Of a DNA stretch of 46,732 nucleotides, positions 9,281-16,713 are shown in pieces. The first letter of the stretch is position 1. Each line of letters begins with the position of its first letter. The stretch is taken from IMG/VR virus record IMGVR_UViG_3300001589_000015, positions 5,533-52,264 of that record. One strand, written 5' to 3'. Position numbers and translations under genes: made by a program. The notes below the pieces were generated by a model, which had not been told where the DNA came from, did no database searches, and worked only from the letters and a program-made list of their open reading frames with translations. This stretch comes from a virus.

Positions 9281-9566
9281 GTTTGCAATTCCCCCTAAAT
9301 GTATAACCTGGGCACGAACACTTACCATCATCGATAGTATACACTTTACCATTACTACCCTGTACTGTAATAACACCGGGTGCTAATTCTTCTTCGCGTT
9401 CGCCTATCTTTGTAAACTTGCGTCTACTTTTAGAGAATTGTTTTATAGGATTCTTAAATACTTTATCATTGTACTGAACAAGTTGTCCTGCACCATTAAC
9501 ATGATAAATGCCATTGGCAATGTTTTTGTCACCCCAATCAGTGACTTCTTGTAAAATGTCTATCAC
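9261..9566 (-). CDS. SWIM zinc-finger protein
   Basis: 101 residues with a GTG start that overlaps the stop of the gene before it (TAGTG). The C-terminus holds 'CSCPGYTFRGNCKH', a textbook SWIM finger CxCx(n)CxH. SWIM domains bind DNA or mediate protein contacts. No catalytic domain is attached, so this is a stand-alone finger with a basic centre ('KSRRKFTK'). The stop overlaps the lipoprotein start by 20 nt, though the two products look functionally unrelated. Confidence 0.75.
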   Translation of the reverse strand: MIDILQEVTDWGDKNIANGIYHVNGAGQLVQYNDKVFKNPIKQFSKSRRKFTKIGEREEELAPGVITVQGSNGKVYTIDDGKCSCPGYTFRGNCKHVKQVA

Positions 9567-9736
9567 TAGTCGTCTAAGCCAGGATAAAAATTATCATGCT
9601 TTGGCTTGTAACCATAGAATGAACCTTCTTTGCCTTCTTCTTTCTTTTTGGCGTCGCTTTTCTTACTTGCTCCGAGTGGGTCAAGTAAGATTCTTTCTCT
9701 TCTAGAAAGTTGCTTGTTTTCTATTTTATCGTACAT
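9566..9736 (-). CDS. Small basic/charged protein, unknown
   Basis: 56 residues, starting at an ATG that shares its A with the upstream stop (TAATG) and ending in TAG that overlaps the GTG start of the SWIM gene. The middle is lysine-rich ('KKSDAKKKEEGKEG') and the end is 'GYKPKHDNFYPGLDD'. No family recognised. Coupling on both sides supports a real gene within the operon led by the promoter at 10030-10057. Confidence 0.6.
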   Translation of the reverse strand: MYDKIENKQLSRRERILLDPLGASKKSDAKKKEEGKEGSFYGYKPKHDNFYPGLDD

Positions 9737-9996
9737 TAAGCAACCTCTAACATTGAAAGAGGAACACTATAAGAACGGCCTCGCATATCTACTATAGCCT
9801 TCTTAATGTTTACTTTAGTAACTACACCAGGTGTACGTTTAGTCTTCTGGATCACAAATACTTGATCACCAACGTTAATAGAAGCCTTAGCCTGTTGCGT
9901 CATTGTGCTTCTAGTGAATGAAATTAATGAACCTAGTTCATCATGTGAAAAAGCACCCCTTTGGATTGCTCTTTTGATATCGTTAATATTGTTCAT
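9736..9996 (-). CDS. Conserved small phage protein, KOW-like barrel suspected
   Basis: 86 residues. The C-terminal half ('INVGDQVFVIQ', then 'PGVVTKVNIKKAIVDMRG', then 'YSVPLSMLEV') looks like a small SH3/KOW-type barrel, found in some nucleic-acid-binding proteins. The N-terminal half is a helix pair. It is the first gene after the strong promoter at 10030-10057, with ribosome site AAGGAG before the ATG. Function unknown. Confidence 0.65.
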   Translation of the reverse strand: MNNINDIKRAIQRGAFSHDELGSLISFTRSTMTQQAKASINVGDQVFVIQKTKRTPGVVTKVNIKKAIVDMRGRSYSVPLSMLEVA

Positions 9997-10029
9997 AAAA
10001 CTCCTTACCTTTTTATTTAATATACATAT

Positions 10030-10057
10030 AGTATAGCATCAAAAGGGGAGTTGTCAA
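10030..10057 (-). promoter_or_regulatory. Sigma70-type early promoter
   Basis: Minus strand: TTGACA, 16-nt spacer ending TGC, TATACT. It belongs to the conserved GGTTGACA family of this window and drives the operon starting at 9996. Confidence 0.85.
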
Positions 10058-10064
10058 CCGATAT

Positions 10065-10406
10065 TTAGTCGTCTTTAAAGTGTTTTGCGAATATTGTATT
10101 AGTTGTAGACTCTAATTTAGTAAAAATTAAGTCCATATTGAGATAGATTTCAACCATATCCACTTTGTCATTTATATCTCTTTCTTTTAAGAAATCACGT
10201 AATTCATCTAGAGAGAAGTTATCCATTAGGTCAGTAACTTCAAAAGGTATTACTTCCCCACTATTAAGATATACTTTTATTACATCTATGAATTCTTTAG
10301 GAACATCCGAAGCATCTAGATCTTTAAGCAACTCCTTTCTTTTGGAGTCCTTAACCATACTGGTGGATTTTCCCAAGACGACTATCTTGGTCTCTCTATC
10401 TCCCAC
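10065..10406 (-). CDS. Hypothetical protein
   Basis: 113 residues if started at the GTG given here. An internal ATG at residue 17 ('MVKDSKRKE') is possible because no strong ribosome site precedes the GTG. The protein is largely helical and charged, with 'FSLDELRDFLKERDI' as a clear amphipathic helix. No membrane segment or catalytic motif is seen. It lies 10 nt after the preceding gene and ends just before the next promoter. Not recognised. Confidence 0.5.
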   Translation of the reverse strand: MGDRETKIVVLGKSTSMVKDSKRKELLKDLDASDVPKEFIDVIKVYLNSGEVIPFEVTDLMDNFSLDELRDFLKERDINDKVDMVEIYLNMDLIFTKLESTTNTIFAKHFKDD

Positions 10407-10416
10407 GAAGAACTAC

Positions 10417-11040
10417 TTAAACTTTCTTCGGTCTACCAGGACCTTTCTTAGGGGTCAGTTCTGGTGCTAGGGCGTATGCTTCTGCTTTCTTTTGATCGAT
10501 ATCCTGTTGCATTGCTTTGATGTCATCTTCCATAAGCATTGCTTGACGTAACATGCCTTTAGCAACTTCTGTTGGATCATCACTTGACTCTGTAGTAGGT
10601 GCTTCAGCACTTGCTAATGTAGGGTCAGTTTCAAGCGGTAGATTCGCAGTAGGCTCTATTTCTGTATTAAGAGGTGGATTACTTCCTGTTTCGATCTTTC
10701 TAATTTCTTTATTAACATCTTCTAATGCTACACTCTGTTGTGGTGTAGGTGTTAGGTTAACCATATTGACAGGAGTCTTAACTATCTTCTTAGCATAATG
10801 CAAAGATGTCAACATGTTTGACCCATCTGGAAAAGTTCTTCTATGTAAAACTTCACTGATGTTATTGCTTTCTTGTGCTTCTGCTGATTGAACAACATTC
10901 ATTAATGCATCATGTTGATCAGGCTCTAATGATCCTGTTTCTACTACCAATGCATTTTCTGGTTCGTTAGGAACCTCTCTGTAAACGACAACAATTGGCT
11001 TCTCACCAATTTTGCCTACGTGCTTCATTACTTCAGCCAT
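10417..11040 (-). CDS. Conserved phage protein with C-terminal AT-hook
   Basis: 207 residues when started at the ATG preceded by AGGAG. The last residues are 'KKGPGRPKKV', an AT-hook core (PGRPKK) that binds the minor groove of AT-rich DNA. The middle (about 110-170) is Pro/Thr/Glu-rich and probably disordered, followed by a helix 'MLMEDDIKAMQQDIDQKK'. The N-terminus is a compact beta region. This suggests a DNA-associated protein that bridges to a partner through its N-terminus. The gene follows the 99-residue gene by one base. Function unproven. Confidence 0.65.
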   Translation of the reverse strand: MAEVMKHVGKIGEKPIVVVYREVPNEPENALVVETGSLEPDQHDALMNVVQSAEAQESNNISEVLHRRTFPDGSNMLTSLHYAKKIVKTPVNMVNLTPTPQQSVALEDVNKEIRKIETGSNPPLNTEIEPTANLPLETDPTLASAEAPTTESSDDPTEVAKGMLRQAMLMEDDIKAMQQDIDQKKAEAYALAPELTPKKGPGRPKKV

Positions 11041-11041
11041 T

Positions 11042-11341
11042 TTATTCTCCTTGTGTGTCAGGAGCAGATTCTTTATCACCTGCTTCTGCTTCTGCTGTAG
11101 CCTCTTGCTGTTCTCTTATGAACGTTAAGAATGCATTTAGTTTGTCATAAACTTCACCTACTTGGGTAAGTTCATTTGCTCTAAAGGCACCTCTTTGAGT
11201 TGCTAGATCTACAATTTGTGCAAGAACGGCCAATTCGTTAAGACCGATACTTTCCGGTGCGTTAGTCTCACCTGTTGCTTCTTGATTTACAGTTTCTTCT
11301 ACAGAAACTGCTTCATTTTCTACTTTATCTGTTTTTGCCAC
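11042..11341 (-). CDS. Conserved hypothetical protein of T4-like marine phages
   Basis: 99 residues with a GTG start. AGGAGG lies 6 nt upstream, which decides against the longer in-frame reading starting at 11368. The core 'LAVLAQIVDLATQRGAFRANELTQVGEVYDKLNAFL' (residues about 36-75, two helices around 'QRGAF') resembles a small protein I associate with T4-like cyanophages and related marine phages, of unknown role. The flanks are acidic and low-complexity. It is followed by the AT-hook gene after one base. Confidence 0.65.
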   Translation of the reverse strand: MAKTDKVENEAVSVEETVNQEATGETNAPESIGLNELAVLAQIVDLATQRGAFRANELTQVGEVYDKLNAFLTFIREQQEATAEAEAGDKESAPDTQGE

Positions 11342-11410
11342 GTTTGGCCTCCTTTTAAAATTTAACACTACTATTTAACAGATGTTTTAATACATACTGT
11401 TAAAAAATGG

Positions 11411-11710
11411 TTATTTTATTATTTTATTAATACCTAACGTGGTTGTTAGGTTTACTCTGTAGTTTTCCATGTCTAATGCATTTTCAAATAATACTTCAAG
11501 TGTACCACTGCCGTATGTATTAGTCATATCATAATATACAAGACCTTCTGTAAAGTCTAAAGGTTCATATAATGATTCAAGTATTTCATCATTTATTTTA
11601 AAATCAGAAATCTTTAATTTGTTCTGTAGCATAGTCATGTAAGTATCATTACCTGACATCATTTCTAGTTGCTCACTTGACAGCAACTTACTGTTAGTGA
11701 TCTTAATCAA
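11411..11710 (-). CDS. Hypothetical protein
   Basis: 99 residues, starting within the last codons of the VWA gene (4-nt overlap). Alternating polar and hydrophobic residues suggest a small alpha/beta fold. No cysteines or catalytic motifs are seen. Its tight coupling to the VWA/metallopeptidase-like gene suggests a partner or adaptor, which is inference from position only. After its stop lie 69 bases without a gene, holding an 8-bp inverted repeat (TTTAACAG/CTGTTAAA, about 11373-11399). Confidence 0.55.
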   Translation of the reverse strand: MIKITNSKLLSSEQLEMMSGNDTYMTMLQNKLKISDFKINDEILESLYEPLDFTEGLVYYDMTNTYGSGTLEVLFENALDMENYRVNLTTTLGINKIIK

Positions 11711-13035
11711 CCTTGTAGTCCTGACTCATCTCTGGTATAAGGTACAGTTATGCCGAAAGGTGCTTCTGGGGTCCTTCCACCATAGCCACCACCGTGAACA
11801 ATAAACAATGCATCACAGTATGATTCATCACCCCAACTGTCCCATGGGTAGCCATCTGTAAACATAACTAACTTCTTAGGCTGAATGCCTTCTTCTTTCA
11901 TCCAGTTGTAAACACAATCAAAGTCTGTGCCACCGCCACCGCCTAGTTCGTAGTCCATAAACTCTTCCATATTGTTCTGTGTGAACACTTGTGGGTTATG
12001 AATTTCTGTGTCAAAGCATACAAGGTGAATGTTAAAGTCTGTGTATTGGTCCATAATGCCTTTGAACTCACTTAAGAAGTCCATTGCCATTTCATCAAAT
12101 ATAGAACCTGACATATCAAGTGCCGCAACAATATCAATAGTTGTTTCTCTGTCCATACCTGGCAAGTAGAAACCACTGTCTTGTCCTTTACGGCTTGGTG
12201 TTTGATATGTGTAGTCACTTCTAATAGTGCTCTGTATCTGCATAGCAAGTAGTTCACGCCAGTCTAGTGTAGGGTTAAGAAGTTTGTCTAACATTCTTTT
12301 AACGCCACCTGGTAAGTTACCAGCACCAGCCGCCTTAGCAGATTGCATTACAGCATTCTGAAATTCTTGCTTATTGTTTTCTTTCTCTTCTGCAGTATAT
12401 TTTGCAGGACCTTCTTCATCACCTGCTTCACCGTTTGCTTTATTCTCACCTGCACCCTCATCATCACCTTCTGCTCTATCTAAGTGTATGTCTAAAGGTT
12501 GTTGAGTAATAACACGGCCTTCTTCTTCTGCTTGTTTGAATAAGTCATCGTATATCTCTTCTGAAACTTGACCTCTGTATTTCCAATCAAAACATATTTC
12601 AACAAGTTTAATCTGCTCGCCTATGTTAGCATCAATTAAGTCTGCATTAATAACATAGTCATTTGCTATGTTCCAAAGTCTAGGATCTCTATCACCTCTA
12701 CGAGCAACATCAAAGTGATCATAAACACAATGTAGTATCTCATGGCCCATACCAAATACACATTCGCCGTCGCTCATTGCGGCAACAAAGTTTCTATTGT
12801 AGTAAAAAAACTTGCCATCTGTAGCAAGTGTAGGACACCATGCTGTAGCATCTTTAAGTTTTAAACGTGTAGCAAGGTTACCAAAGAAAGGTGCTGACAT
12901 CAGCATTTCAATTCTTGCTTTAATAAGACGATCTTCAACTTCCGCTGAAGTCATTGTTGTCTCTGGAATCTCTGTTAGAGGCGTTGCTACTCTATCCTTT
13001 GCGGATTCTGATTTTGCTTCTAATATGTCTGTCAT
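11707..13035 (-). CDS. VWA-domain protein with metallopeptidase-like N-terminus (DUF2201 type)
   Basis: 442 residues. The N-terminal half has 'GMGHEILHCVYDH' (HExxH at residues 98-102), like the putative metallopeptidase of DUF2201 proteins. An acidic Gly-rich linker follows (about 185-230). The C-terminal half is a von Willebrand A domain: MIDAS 'DMSGS' near residue 300, 'GGGGTDFD' near 360 and 'FTDGYPWDSWG' near 385. Such proteins usually work with a MoxR-type AAA ATPase, and one lies 1.1 kb upstream (14199-15305). The pair may remodel or unfold a protein complex in the infected cell; the target is unknown. Driven by the promoter at 13068-13095. Confidence 0.8.
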   Translation of the reverse strand: MTDILEAKSESAKDRVATPLTEIPETTMTSAEVEDRLIKARIEMLMSAPFFGNLATRLKLKDATAWCPTLATDGKFFYYNRNFVAAMSDGECVFGMGHEILHCVYDHFDVARRGDRDPRLWNIANDYVINADLIDANIGEQIKLVEICFDWKYRGQVSEEIYDDLFKQAEEEGRVITQQPLDIHLDRAEGDDEGAGENKANGEAGDEEGPAKYTAEEKENNKQEFQNAVMQSAKAAGAGNLPGGVKRMLDKLLNPTLDWRELLAMQIQSTIRSDYTYQTPSRKGQDSGFYLPGMDRETTIDIVAALDMSGSIFDEMAMDFLSEFKGIMDQYTDFNIHLVCFDTEIHNPQVFTQNNMEEFMDYELGGGGGTDFDCVYNWMKEEGIQPKKLVMFTDGYPWDSWGDESYCDALFIVHGGGYGGRTPEAPFGITVPYTRDESGLQG

Positions 13036-13067
13036 AAACTACCCTTGTTTTCCTAACTAATACATAT

Positions 13068-13095
13068 ATTATAGCATCTATACAGTTTGTGTCAA
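13068..13095 (-). promoter_or_regulatory. Sigma70-type early promoter (full consensus)
   Basis: Minus strand: TTGACA, 16-nt spacer ending TGC, TATAAT. Both boxes match consensus exactly. It drives the VWA operon at 13035. Confidence 0.9.
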
Positions 13096-13106
13096 CCGTA
13101 TTTTAC

Positions 13107-13114
13107 GATAAATA
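13107..13114 (+). promoter_or_regulatory. T4-type late promoter box
   Basis: GATAAATA on the plus strand (late consensus TATAAATA), about 80 nt before the only plus-strand gene of this region and back to back with the early promoter of the VWA operon. Confidence 0.55.
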
Positions 13115-13192
13115 CTAGCACAGACAATTGGTTCAGTACACATAATTACCAATATAAACAATAGATATCTATACAGAAACAGGAGAAATATT

Positions 13193-13753
13193 ATGTTAGA
13201 TCCAAGAATAGACTTAGCAAATATGCTACACGAACTCAGAGAGAAACTTAACGAAGTTGAGATGAAACTTTGGGAAATTCCACATCACGCGGAACCAGTT
13301 GAAGAATACGAAGCAGTATTCACAGCACCAGCAGAAGGCGATTACTTACATCCAGATACACCAACCCATGAAAAACCAGAAGGTTTCTCAGATGCGGCAT
13401 GGTGGGATTCATGTATGCAAGCCTGGATGGAACCAACACCATACGAATGGGATGAATACGATTATTGCGGTAATGCAGATAGTAACACTTCATACGAAAG
13501 CGAAAGCAATACATGGGTAGAAGGTAACGACTGGTCTAATGACTATGCGAGTGAATGGTATGACATGCCTACAACAGAATTTGTTGAAGACGCGAATGTA
13601 ATGCCGGCACACGACGAAGTCCATTATGACGATGCACCTGCAGAGGCTCCAAGTCCTCTACAAGAACATCATGCAGAAGCACCAGCGGAAGCACCAATGG
13701 AAGCACCAATGGCAGACGGAACTGGCGAAGAGCCAAGTACACCAGAAGTTTAA
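13193..13753 (+). CDS. Acidic, Ala/Pro/Glu-rich protein, possibly virion-associated
   Basis: 186 residues with ribosome site AGGAGA 7 nt before ATG. A short N-terminal helix ('LANMLHELREKLNEVEMKLWEI', residues about 8-29) could form a coiled coil. The rest is very acidic and rich in Trp, Tyr, Asn and Ser, ending in a repeated 'AEAP/MEAP' tract. No enzyme motif. It is the only plus-strand gene between about 7 and 39 kb and has a late promoter box, which fits a structural or decoy role. Followed by a hairpin terminator. Not recognised. Confidence 0.7.
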   Translation: MLDPRIDLANMLHELREKLNEVEMKLWEIPHHAEPVEEYEAVFTAPAEGDYLHPDTPTHEKPEGFSDAAWWDSCMQAWMEPTPYEWDEYDYCGNADSNTSYESESNTWVEGNDWSNDYASEWYDMPTTEFVEDANVMPAHDEVHYDDAPAEAPSPLQEHHAEAPAEAPMEAPMADGTGEEPSTPEV

Positions 13754-13769
13754 GTCTTTAGGTAGAAAG

Positions 13770-13797
13770 ATGCCCTCTATATGAGGGCATTCTTATG
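13770..13797. terminator. Hairpin terminator between convergent units
   Basis: 8-bp stem ATGCCCTC/GAGGGCAT with a 5-nt loop, then a short T-rich stretch. It lies between the plus-strand acidic gene and the minus-strand tRNA, so it may serve both directions. The T runs are weak on both sides. Confidence 0.6.
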
Positions 13798-13799
13798 AG

Positions 13800-13875
13800 T
13801 GGCCTCCCGAGTAGGATTCGAACCTACAATCTACGGCTTAGAAGGCCGTTGCATTATCCGTTATGCTATCGGGAG
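13800..13875 (-). tRNA. tRNA-Arg (anticodon UCU)
   Basis: 76 nt, complete cloverleaf: acceptor CTCCCGA/TCGGGAG (7 bp), D stem GCAT/ATGC, anticodon stem ACGGC/GCCGT with loop CTTCTAA (anticodon TCT, reads AGA), T stem GTAGG/CCTAC with loop TTCGAAT, discriminator G and encoded CCA. AGA is a common Arg codon in the genes of this AT-rich window, so the tRNA probably supports phage translation. Its 5' end overlaps the 3' end of the preceding small gene by 15 nt. Confidence 0.96.
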
Positions 13876-14076
13876 ATGTTTATTTGAATATTTGAACCAA
13901 CCAGGTCCGGGTAGTTTTTCTGCTTTGACCAAAGCAACCTTATTGTCCAATACAACCAAAACAAACTCGTCACCTTGTGTAAAGTTATGACGTGTTGCTA
14001 ATTGCTGAATTGTAATATCTGAATCTAACTCAATCCTTTTTGAGTTAATTTTAAAAGTGTAATCATGATAATCCAC
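13861..14076 (-). CDS. Small hypothetical protein, 3' end overlapping the tRNA
   Basis: 71 residues. The GTG start is chosen because AGAAGGAA lies about 7 nt upstream; an in-frame ATG further upstream would lie inside a terminator hairpin. The protein has a ubiquitin-like or small beta pattern ('YTFKINSKRIELDSDITIQQ', then 'DEFVLVVLDNKVALVKAEKL'). Its last codons and stop lie inside the tRNA acceptor and D region, so RNase P cutting of the tRNA would trim this message at its stop codon. Not recognised. Confidence 0.55.
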   Translation of the reverse strand: MDYHDYTFKINSKRIELDSDITIQQLATRHNFTQGDEFVLVVLDNKVALVKAEKLPGPGWFKYSNKHLPIA

Positions 14077-14100
14077 TTTGTGTTTCCTTCTATTATTAAA

Positions 14101-14126
14101 GAAAAAAATGCCCTGTTTCCAGGGCA
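14101..14126 (-). terminator. Rho-independent terminator
   Basis: Minus strand: stem TGCCCTG/CAGGGCA, loop GAAA, followed by seven T. It ends the AAA ATPase transcript. The next gene and the tRNA lie just past it with no visible promoter of their own. Confidence 0.85.
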
Positions 14127-14198
14127 CCTCACCTCGTGCTTAGGTAGGGAGTAACATAGGTAGGCGCACAAGGATTTTAAATCGTGTCCCTTTCTCCC
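14127..14198 (-). other. Structured intergenic stretch before the terminator
   Basis: 72 bases between the ATPase stop and its terminator. On the minus strand AGGGAG pairs with CTCCCT about 40 nt later, and GCAC pairs with GTGC around an 8-nt loop. TAGGTAGG occurs twice on the plus strand. It has a tRNA-Leu-like TTTAAAA loop but no D or T arm, so no tRNA is called. Confidence 0.3.
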
Positions 14199-15305
14199 TT
14201 ATGTGATATACTTCACGTACCTCTCTGAGAAAGTATCTTTAAGATCTTTATCAAGTGTAGTTCTAACATTGAATGTAATCTTGTAATCCTTCATTATTGT
14301 CTTGAATAAGAATACTACCATTTCAGGCTCAAAGTTATCGAAACTAAACCTTACAGTATTGTTAAGCATTTTAGCAAACTTCTCATCAACACCTGTTTCT
14401 TTGTAGATGTCATTTAGTTCGTATGCAATACTAACAACTAAACTGTATTTTGCAGATATCTCTTCTGATATCTTATTGTCTAGTTTTTTAACCTTGCCGT
14501 CAATAACATCTGAAGGGTTAGGCAAGTTAGAAGCAATTCTTCTATGCTCAATAAACTTGATTGCCATGCCCTCACCAATAGCACCTGCAATTTCTGCCTT
14601 CTGCTCTCTGGCTGGTGCTGTATTAAAACCATCTACCTTAAGAATGTCTGAGGTAAATACCCAACTTCTTGGAGTTGCGAATGCTTGTGAACTTGTCTTT
14701 GGATCAAAGTTAAACAAGTCCTGCTTAGAAAAACTAAGGTAACCAATAACGTCTGGATGAACGTCATTAAGTATTGCCCATTGTTGCCAATCTTCGAAAT
14801 TCACGTCCATGTTAATATGTCTAAATCTGTTAGCAAGTGGACTAGGCATTCTAAATGTAACACCTCTGTCAGTCTCTCTGTTACCTGCCGCAACAATTCT
14901 TACATTGTCTGGAAGTTGATACTGACCAATTTTGTTGTTAAGAACTAACTGGTAAGCCGCCGCTTGTACACTTGGTGGTGCTGAGTTGAGCTCATCTAAG
15001 AACAATACAATAGTATCGTGTGCATCGGCCATTTCCTGTGTAGGAAGATCTGCCGCTGGTGCCCACTCCATCGTATTTGTCTCTGGGTTACGGAACGGAT
15101 AACCTCTTAGATCAGTCGGTTCCATTAATGCTAGACGCATGTCTATCATAACAGCATTGCCTAACTCTCCTGAGTCTACAATACCTTGTACCAATTCCGA
15201 CTTACCAATACCGGGTGCTCCCCAGATAAAGATTGGTCTTTTTGCCTTCATGGCACGCAGAGTGATTGGCTTGACTTCTGCTGGTCTTACTTGTAATGTT
15301 TCCAT
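14199..15305 (-). CDS. MoxR-type AAA+ ATPase
   Basis: 368 residues. Walker A 'GAPGIGKS' (29-36), Walker B 'IVLFLDELNSAP' (about 99-110) and sensor 1 'VRIVAAGNRETDRG' (about 139-152), followed by 'PLANRFRHI' (arginine-finger region). This is the MoxR/RavA-like AAA+ core. MoxR proteins work as chaperones with VWA-domain partners, and one such partner is encoded downstream (11707-13035) under its own copy of the same promoter. A phage-encoded pair of this kind is uncommon; the substrate is unknown. First and only gene after the promoter at 15344-15371, ending in a strong terminator. Confidence 0.85.
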   Translation of the reverse strand: METLQVRPAEVKPITLRAMKAKRPIFIWGAPGIGKSELVQGIVDSGELGNAVMIDMRLALMEPTDLRGYPFRNPETNTMEWAPAADLPTQEMADAHDTIVLFLDELNSAPPSVQAAAYQLVLNNKIGQYQLPDNVRIVAAGNRETDRGVTFRMPSPLANRFRHINMDVNFEDWQQWAILNDVHPDVIGYLSFSKQDLFNFDPKTSSQAFATPRSWVFTSDILKVDGFNTAPAREQKAEIAGAIGEGMAIKFIEHRRIASNLPNPSDVIDGKVKKLDNKISEEISAKYSLVVSIAYELNDIYKETGVDEKFAKMLNNTVRFSFDNFEPEMVVFLFKTIMKDYKITFNVRTTLDKDLKDTFSERYVKYIT

Positions 15306-15343
15306 AATATGTTACTCCTAACTTTTTACCTAACTATGTATAT

Positions 15344-15371
15344 ATAATAGCACCTTTTGTGATATTGTCAA
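15344..15371 (-). promoter_or_regulatory. Sigma70-type early promoter
   Basis: Minus strand: TTGACA, 16-nt spacer ending TGC, TATTAT; GGTTGACA family. It drives the MoxR-like gene at 15305. Confidence 0.85.
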
Positions 15372-15381
15372 CCACTATATG

Positions 15382-15573
15382 CTACTTTCCCTCATAATTC
15401 CCATACATTTTTCTAAACACTTCTAATCCTTCTACAGGACTATAAGGTTTTTCTCGATGTGCTGAACGCTCTTCAGTGTTTACCTGATACCAGTGAATGA
15501 AATTTATTTTAAAGTCCGTTGTTACGTCGTAACTAAAAGTATATGGACTTTGTTGAATTGGATATGTTGACAT
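15382..15573 (-). CDS. Small hypothetical protein
   Basis: 63 residues, with AGAGG before the ATG. Aromatic-rich ('FKINFIHWYQVN') with a charged middle, no membrane segment and no recognised motif. It has a private promoter of the conserved early family (15603-15630) and is followed at once by another, so it is expressed as a single-gene early unit. Small early phage proteins often bind host factors, but nothing in the sequence says which. Confidence 0.6.
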   Translation of the reverse strand: MSTYPIQQSPYTFSYDVTTDFKINFIHWYQVNTEERSAHREKPYSPVEGLEVFRKMYGNYEGK

Positions 15574-15602
15574 ACTTGCCTCTTAAAATTTTTACTAAGT
15601 GT

Positions 15603-15630
15603 AGTATAGCAGAATTTTAAGGTATGTCAA
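15603..15630 (-). promoter_or_regulatory. Sigma70-type early promoter
   Basis: Minus strand: TTGACA, 16-nt spacer ending TGC, TATACT; GGTTGACA family. It overlaps the stop of the oxygenase gene at 15627 and drives the gene at 15573. Confidence 0.85.
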
Positions 15631-16136
15631 CCTTTATAAGCGAAGAATTGAACAGTTACTCTTGTTTTATCTAATGACCCTATTGGAGCAACACAATGAT
15701 AGTGACCGTCTTCTAATAATACAGCAGAGTTAAACTGCGGAGTATATGAATGATTTACACCATAGAAGTCATCATTGTCTGTGTATATGAATTGACCTCC
15801 ATCATCCTCTTCCCATTCAGGATTCAAATAGATTGTAGCACTAAAGTCATACTTTTGATCATTGTGCCAGGGTATGTAGCATCCTTTTTCCCATCTTTGA
15901 ACTGTTAGGTAAGCCTTATTGAACTTACCAAAGTGCTCTTCAAATAGCAATTGGAGTGCCTGTTGGTCTGTGGTATCTAAATCGTTTAAAAGTATTTCAG
16001 GTGCTTTCTTAGAGTCTGTTAAATAGTCCTTCCATGTATCTAAACTAGTCCTTTGTACAGGCATGTCAATACACTTATTATACAGTTCCGTTGCGTAAAC
16101 GACGTCTAAGACGTCTTTAATGACCCTAATACCCAC
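15627..16136 (-). CDS. 2-oxoglutarate/Fe(II)-dependent oxygenase (prolyl-4-hydroxylase type)
   Basis: 169 residues. Iron ligands 'WHND' (His91, Asp93) and a distal His (145 or 147, 'GHYHCV'), with the 2-oxoglutarate-binding Arg at 159 ('KTRVTVQFF'). 'ATIYLNPEWEEDDGGQF' between them is the typical strand pair of P4H-like enzymes. The reaction would be hydroxylation of a protein side chain or small molecule with O2 and 2-oxoglutarate. It overlaps by 11 nt a second enzyme of the same fold, and a third more distant one lies at 39298. Such genes are frequent in marine T4-like phages; targets are unknown. Confidence 0.85.
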   Translation of the reverse strand: MGIRVIKDVLDVVYATELYNKCIDMPVQRTSLDTWKDYLTDSKKAPEILLNDLDTTDQQALQLLFEEHFGKFNKAYLTVQRWEKGCYIPWHNDQKYDFSATIYLNPEWEEDDGGQFIYTDNDDFYGVNHSYTPQFNSAVLLEDGHYHCVAPIGSLDKTRVTVQFFAYKG

Positions 16137-16713
16137 TCTTATTGCCCTCTACTAGTGTATTATTAACATCGCCTTCTCCCCACATAAACAGTTGAATACA
16201 ACATCTAGGGGTCTCTGATAATACTTCTGTTACCCAATGTGTTGGGCCTAGTATGTTTGATGTTCCTTCTTCTAGCACCATGTACACGGCACTATTATAT
16301 TTAGGTAGCACACAATGTCCATTTCCTTCAGCACTATCATCTAACCAATGGAACATGCCTCCGTCATTAATGCCCCACTCTTTATTTAAGAATATTGTTA
16401 CTGAACCTATGGACCTATCTTTATGTGCAGATAGTATTGCACCTTTAGGATACTTTTGTATAGCACAAGACATATTCCTAATACGTTTATCTTTATAGAA
16501 TGGATTAGTTGGATTATTAAAGATATCTTCTTTCAACTCAAATAGTTCTGTTCCTTCAACTTTGTTTGAAAAGCAACTAACACGATCTGTTGTCTTAGTA
16601 AACTTTGGATTCCAATAAGTATCAGAGTTATTATCATCTTCTAAAATTTGACAATACTTATCCAATGTTGCTATAACATTAGGGGATAAGAAATTGTCAG
16701 CATATTTTATCAT
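16126..16713 (-). CDS. 2-oxoglutarate/Fe(II)-dependent oxygenase, tandem paralogue
   Basis: 195 residues. Ligands 'AHKD' (His97, Asp99), distal His159 ('PTHWVTEV') and Arg170 ('PRCCIQLF') match the double-stranded beta-helix core. 'VTIFLNKEWGINDGGMF' parallels the 'IYLN-W-DGG-F' strand of the neighbour, so the two arose by duplication of one ancestral gene but have diverged strongly. Its 3' end overlaps the neighbour by 11 nt, so the two are co-translated. Two active sites in one operon suggest two substrates or a heteromer; this is inference. Confidence 0.8.
   Translation of the reverse strand: MIKYADNFLSPNVIATLDKYCQILEDDNNSDTYWNPKFTKTTDRVSCFSNKVEGTELFELKEDIFNNPTNPFYKDKRIRNMSCAIQKYPKGAILSAHKDRSIGSVTIFLNKEWGINDGGMFHWLDDSAEGNGHCVLPKYNSAVYMVLEEGTSNILGPTHWVTEVLSETPRCCIQLFMWGEGDVNNTLVEGNKSGY

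Noticed and set aside
11373-11399. Inverted repeat TTTAACAG/CTGTTAAA as a terminator
   Set aside because: 15-nt loop, AT-rich stem and poor T run; kept only as a note.
14127-14198. tRNA-Leu-like TTTAAAA anticodon loop
   Set aside because: No D arm, T arm or CCA; the anticodon stem has mismatches.
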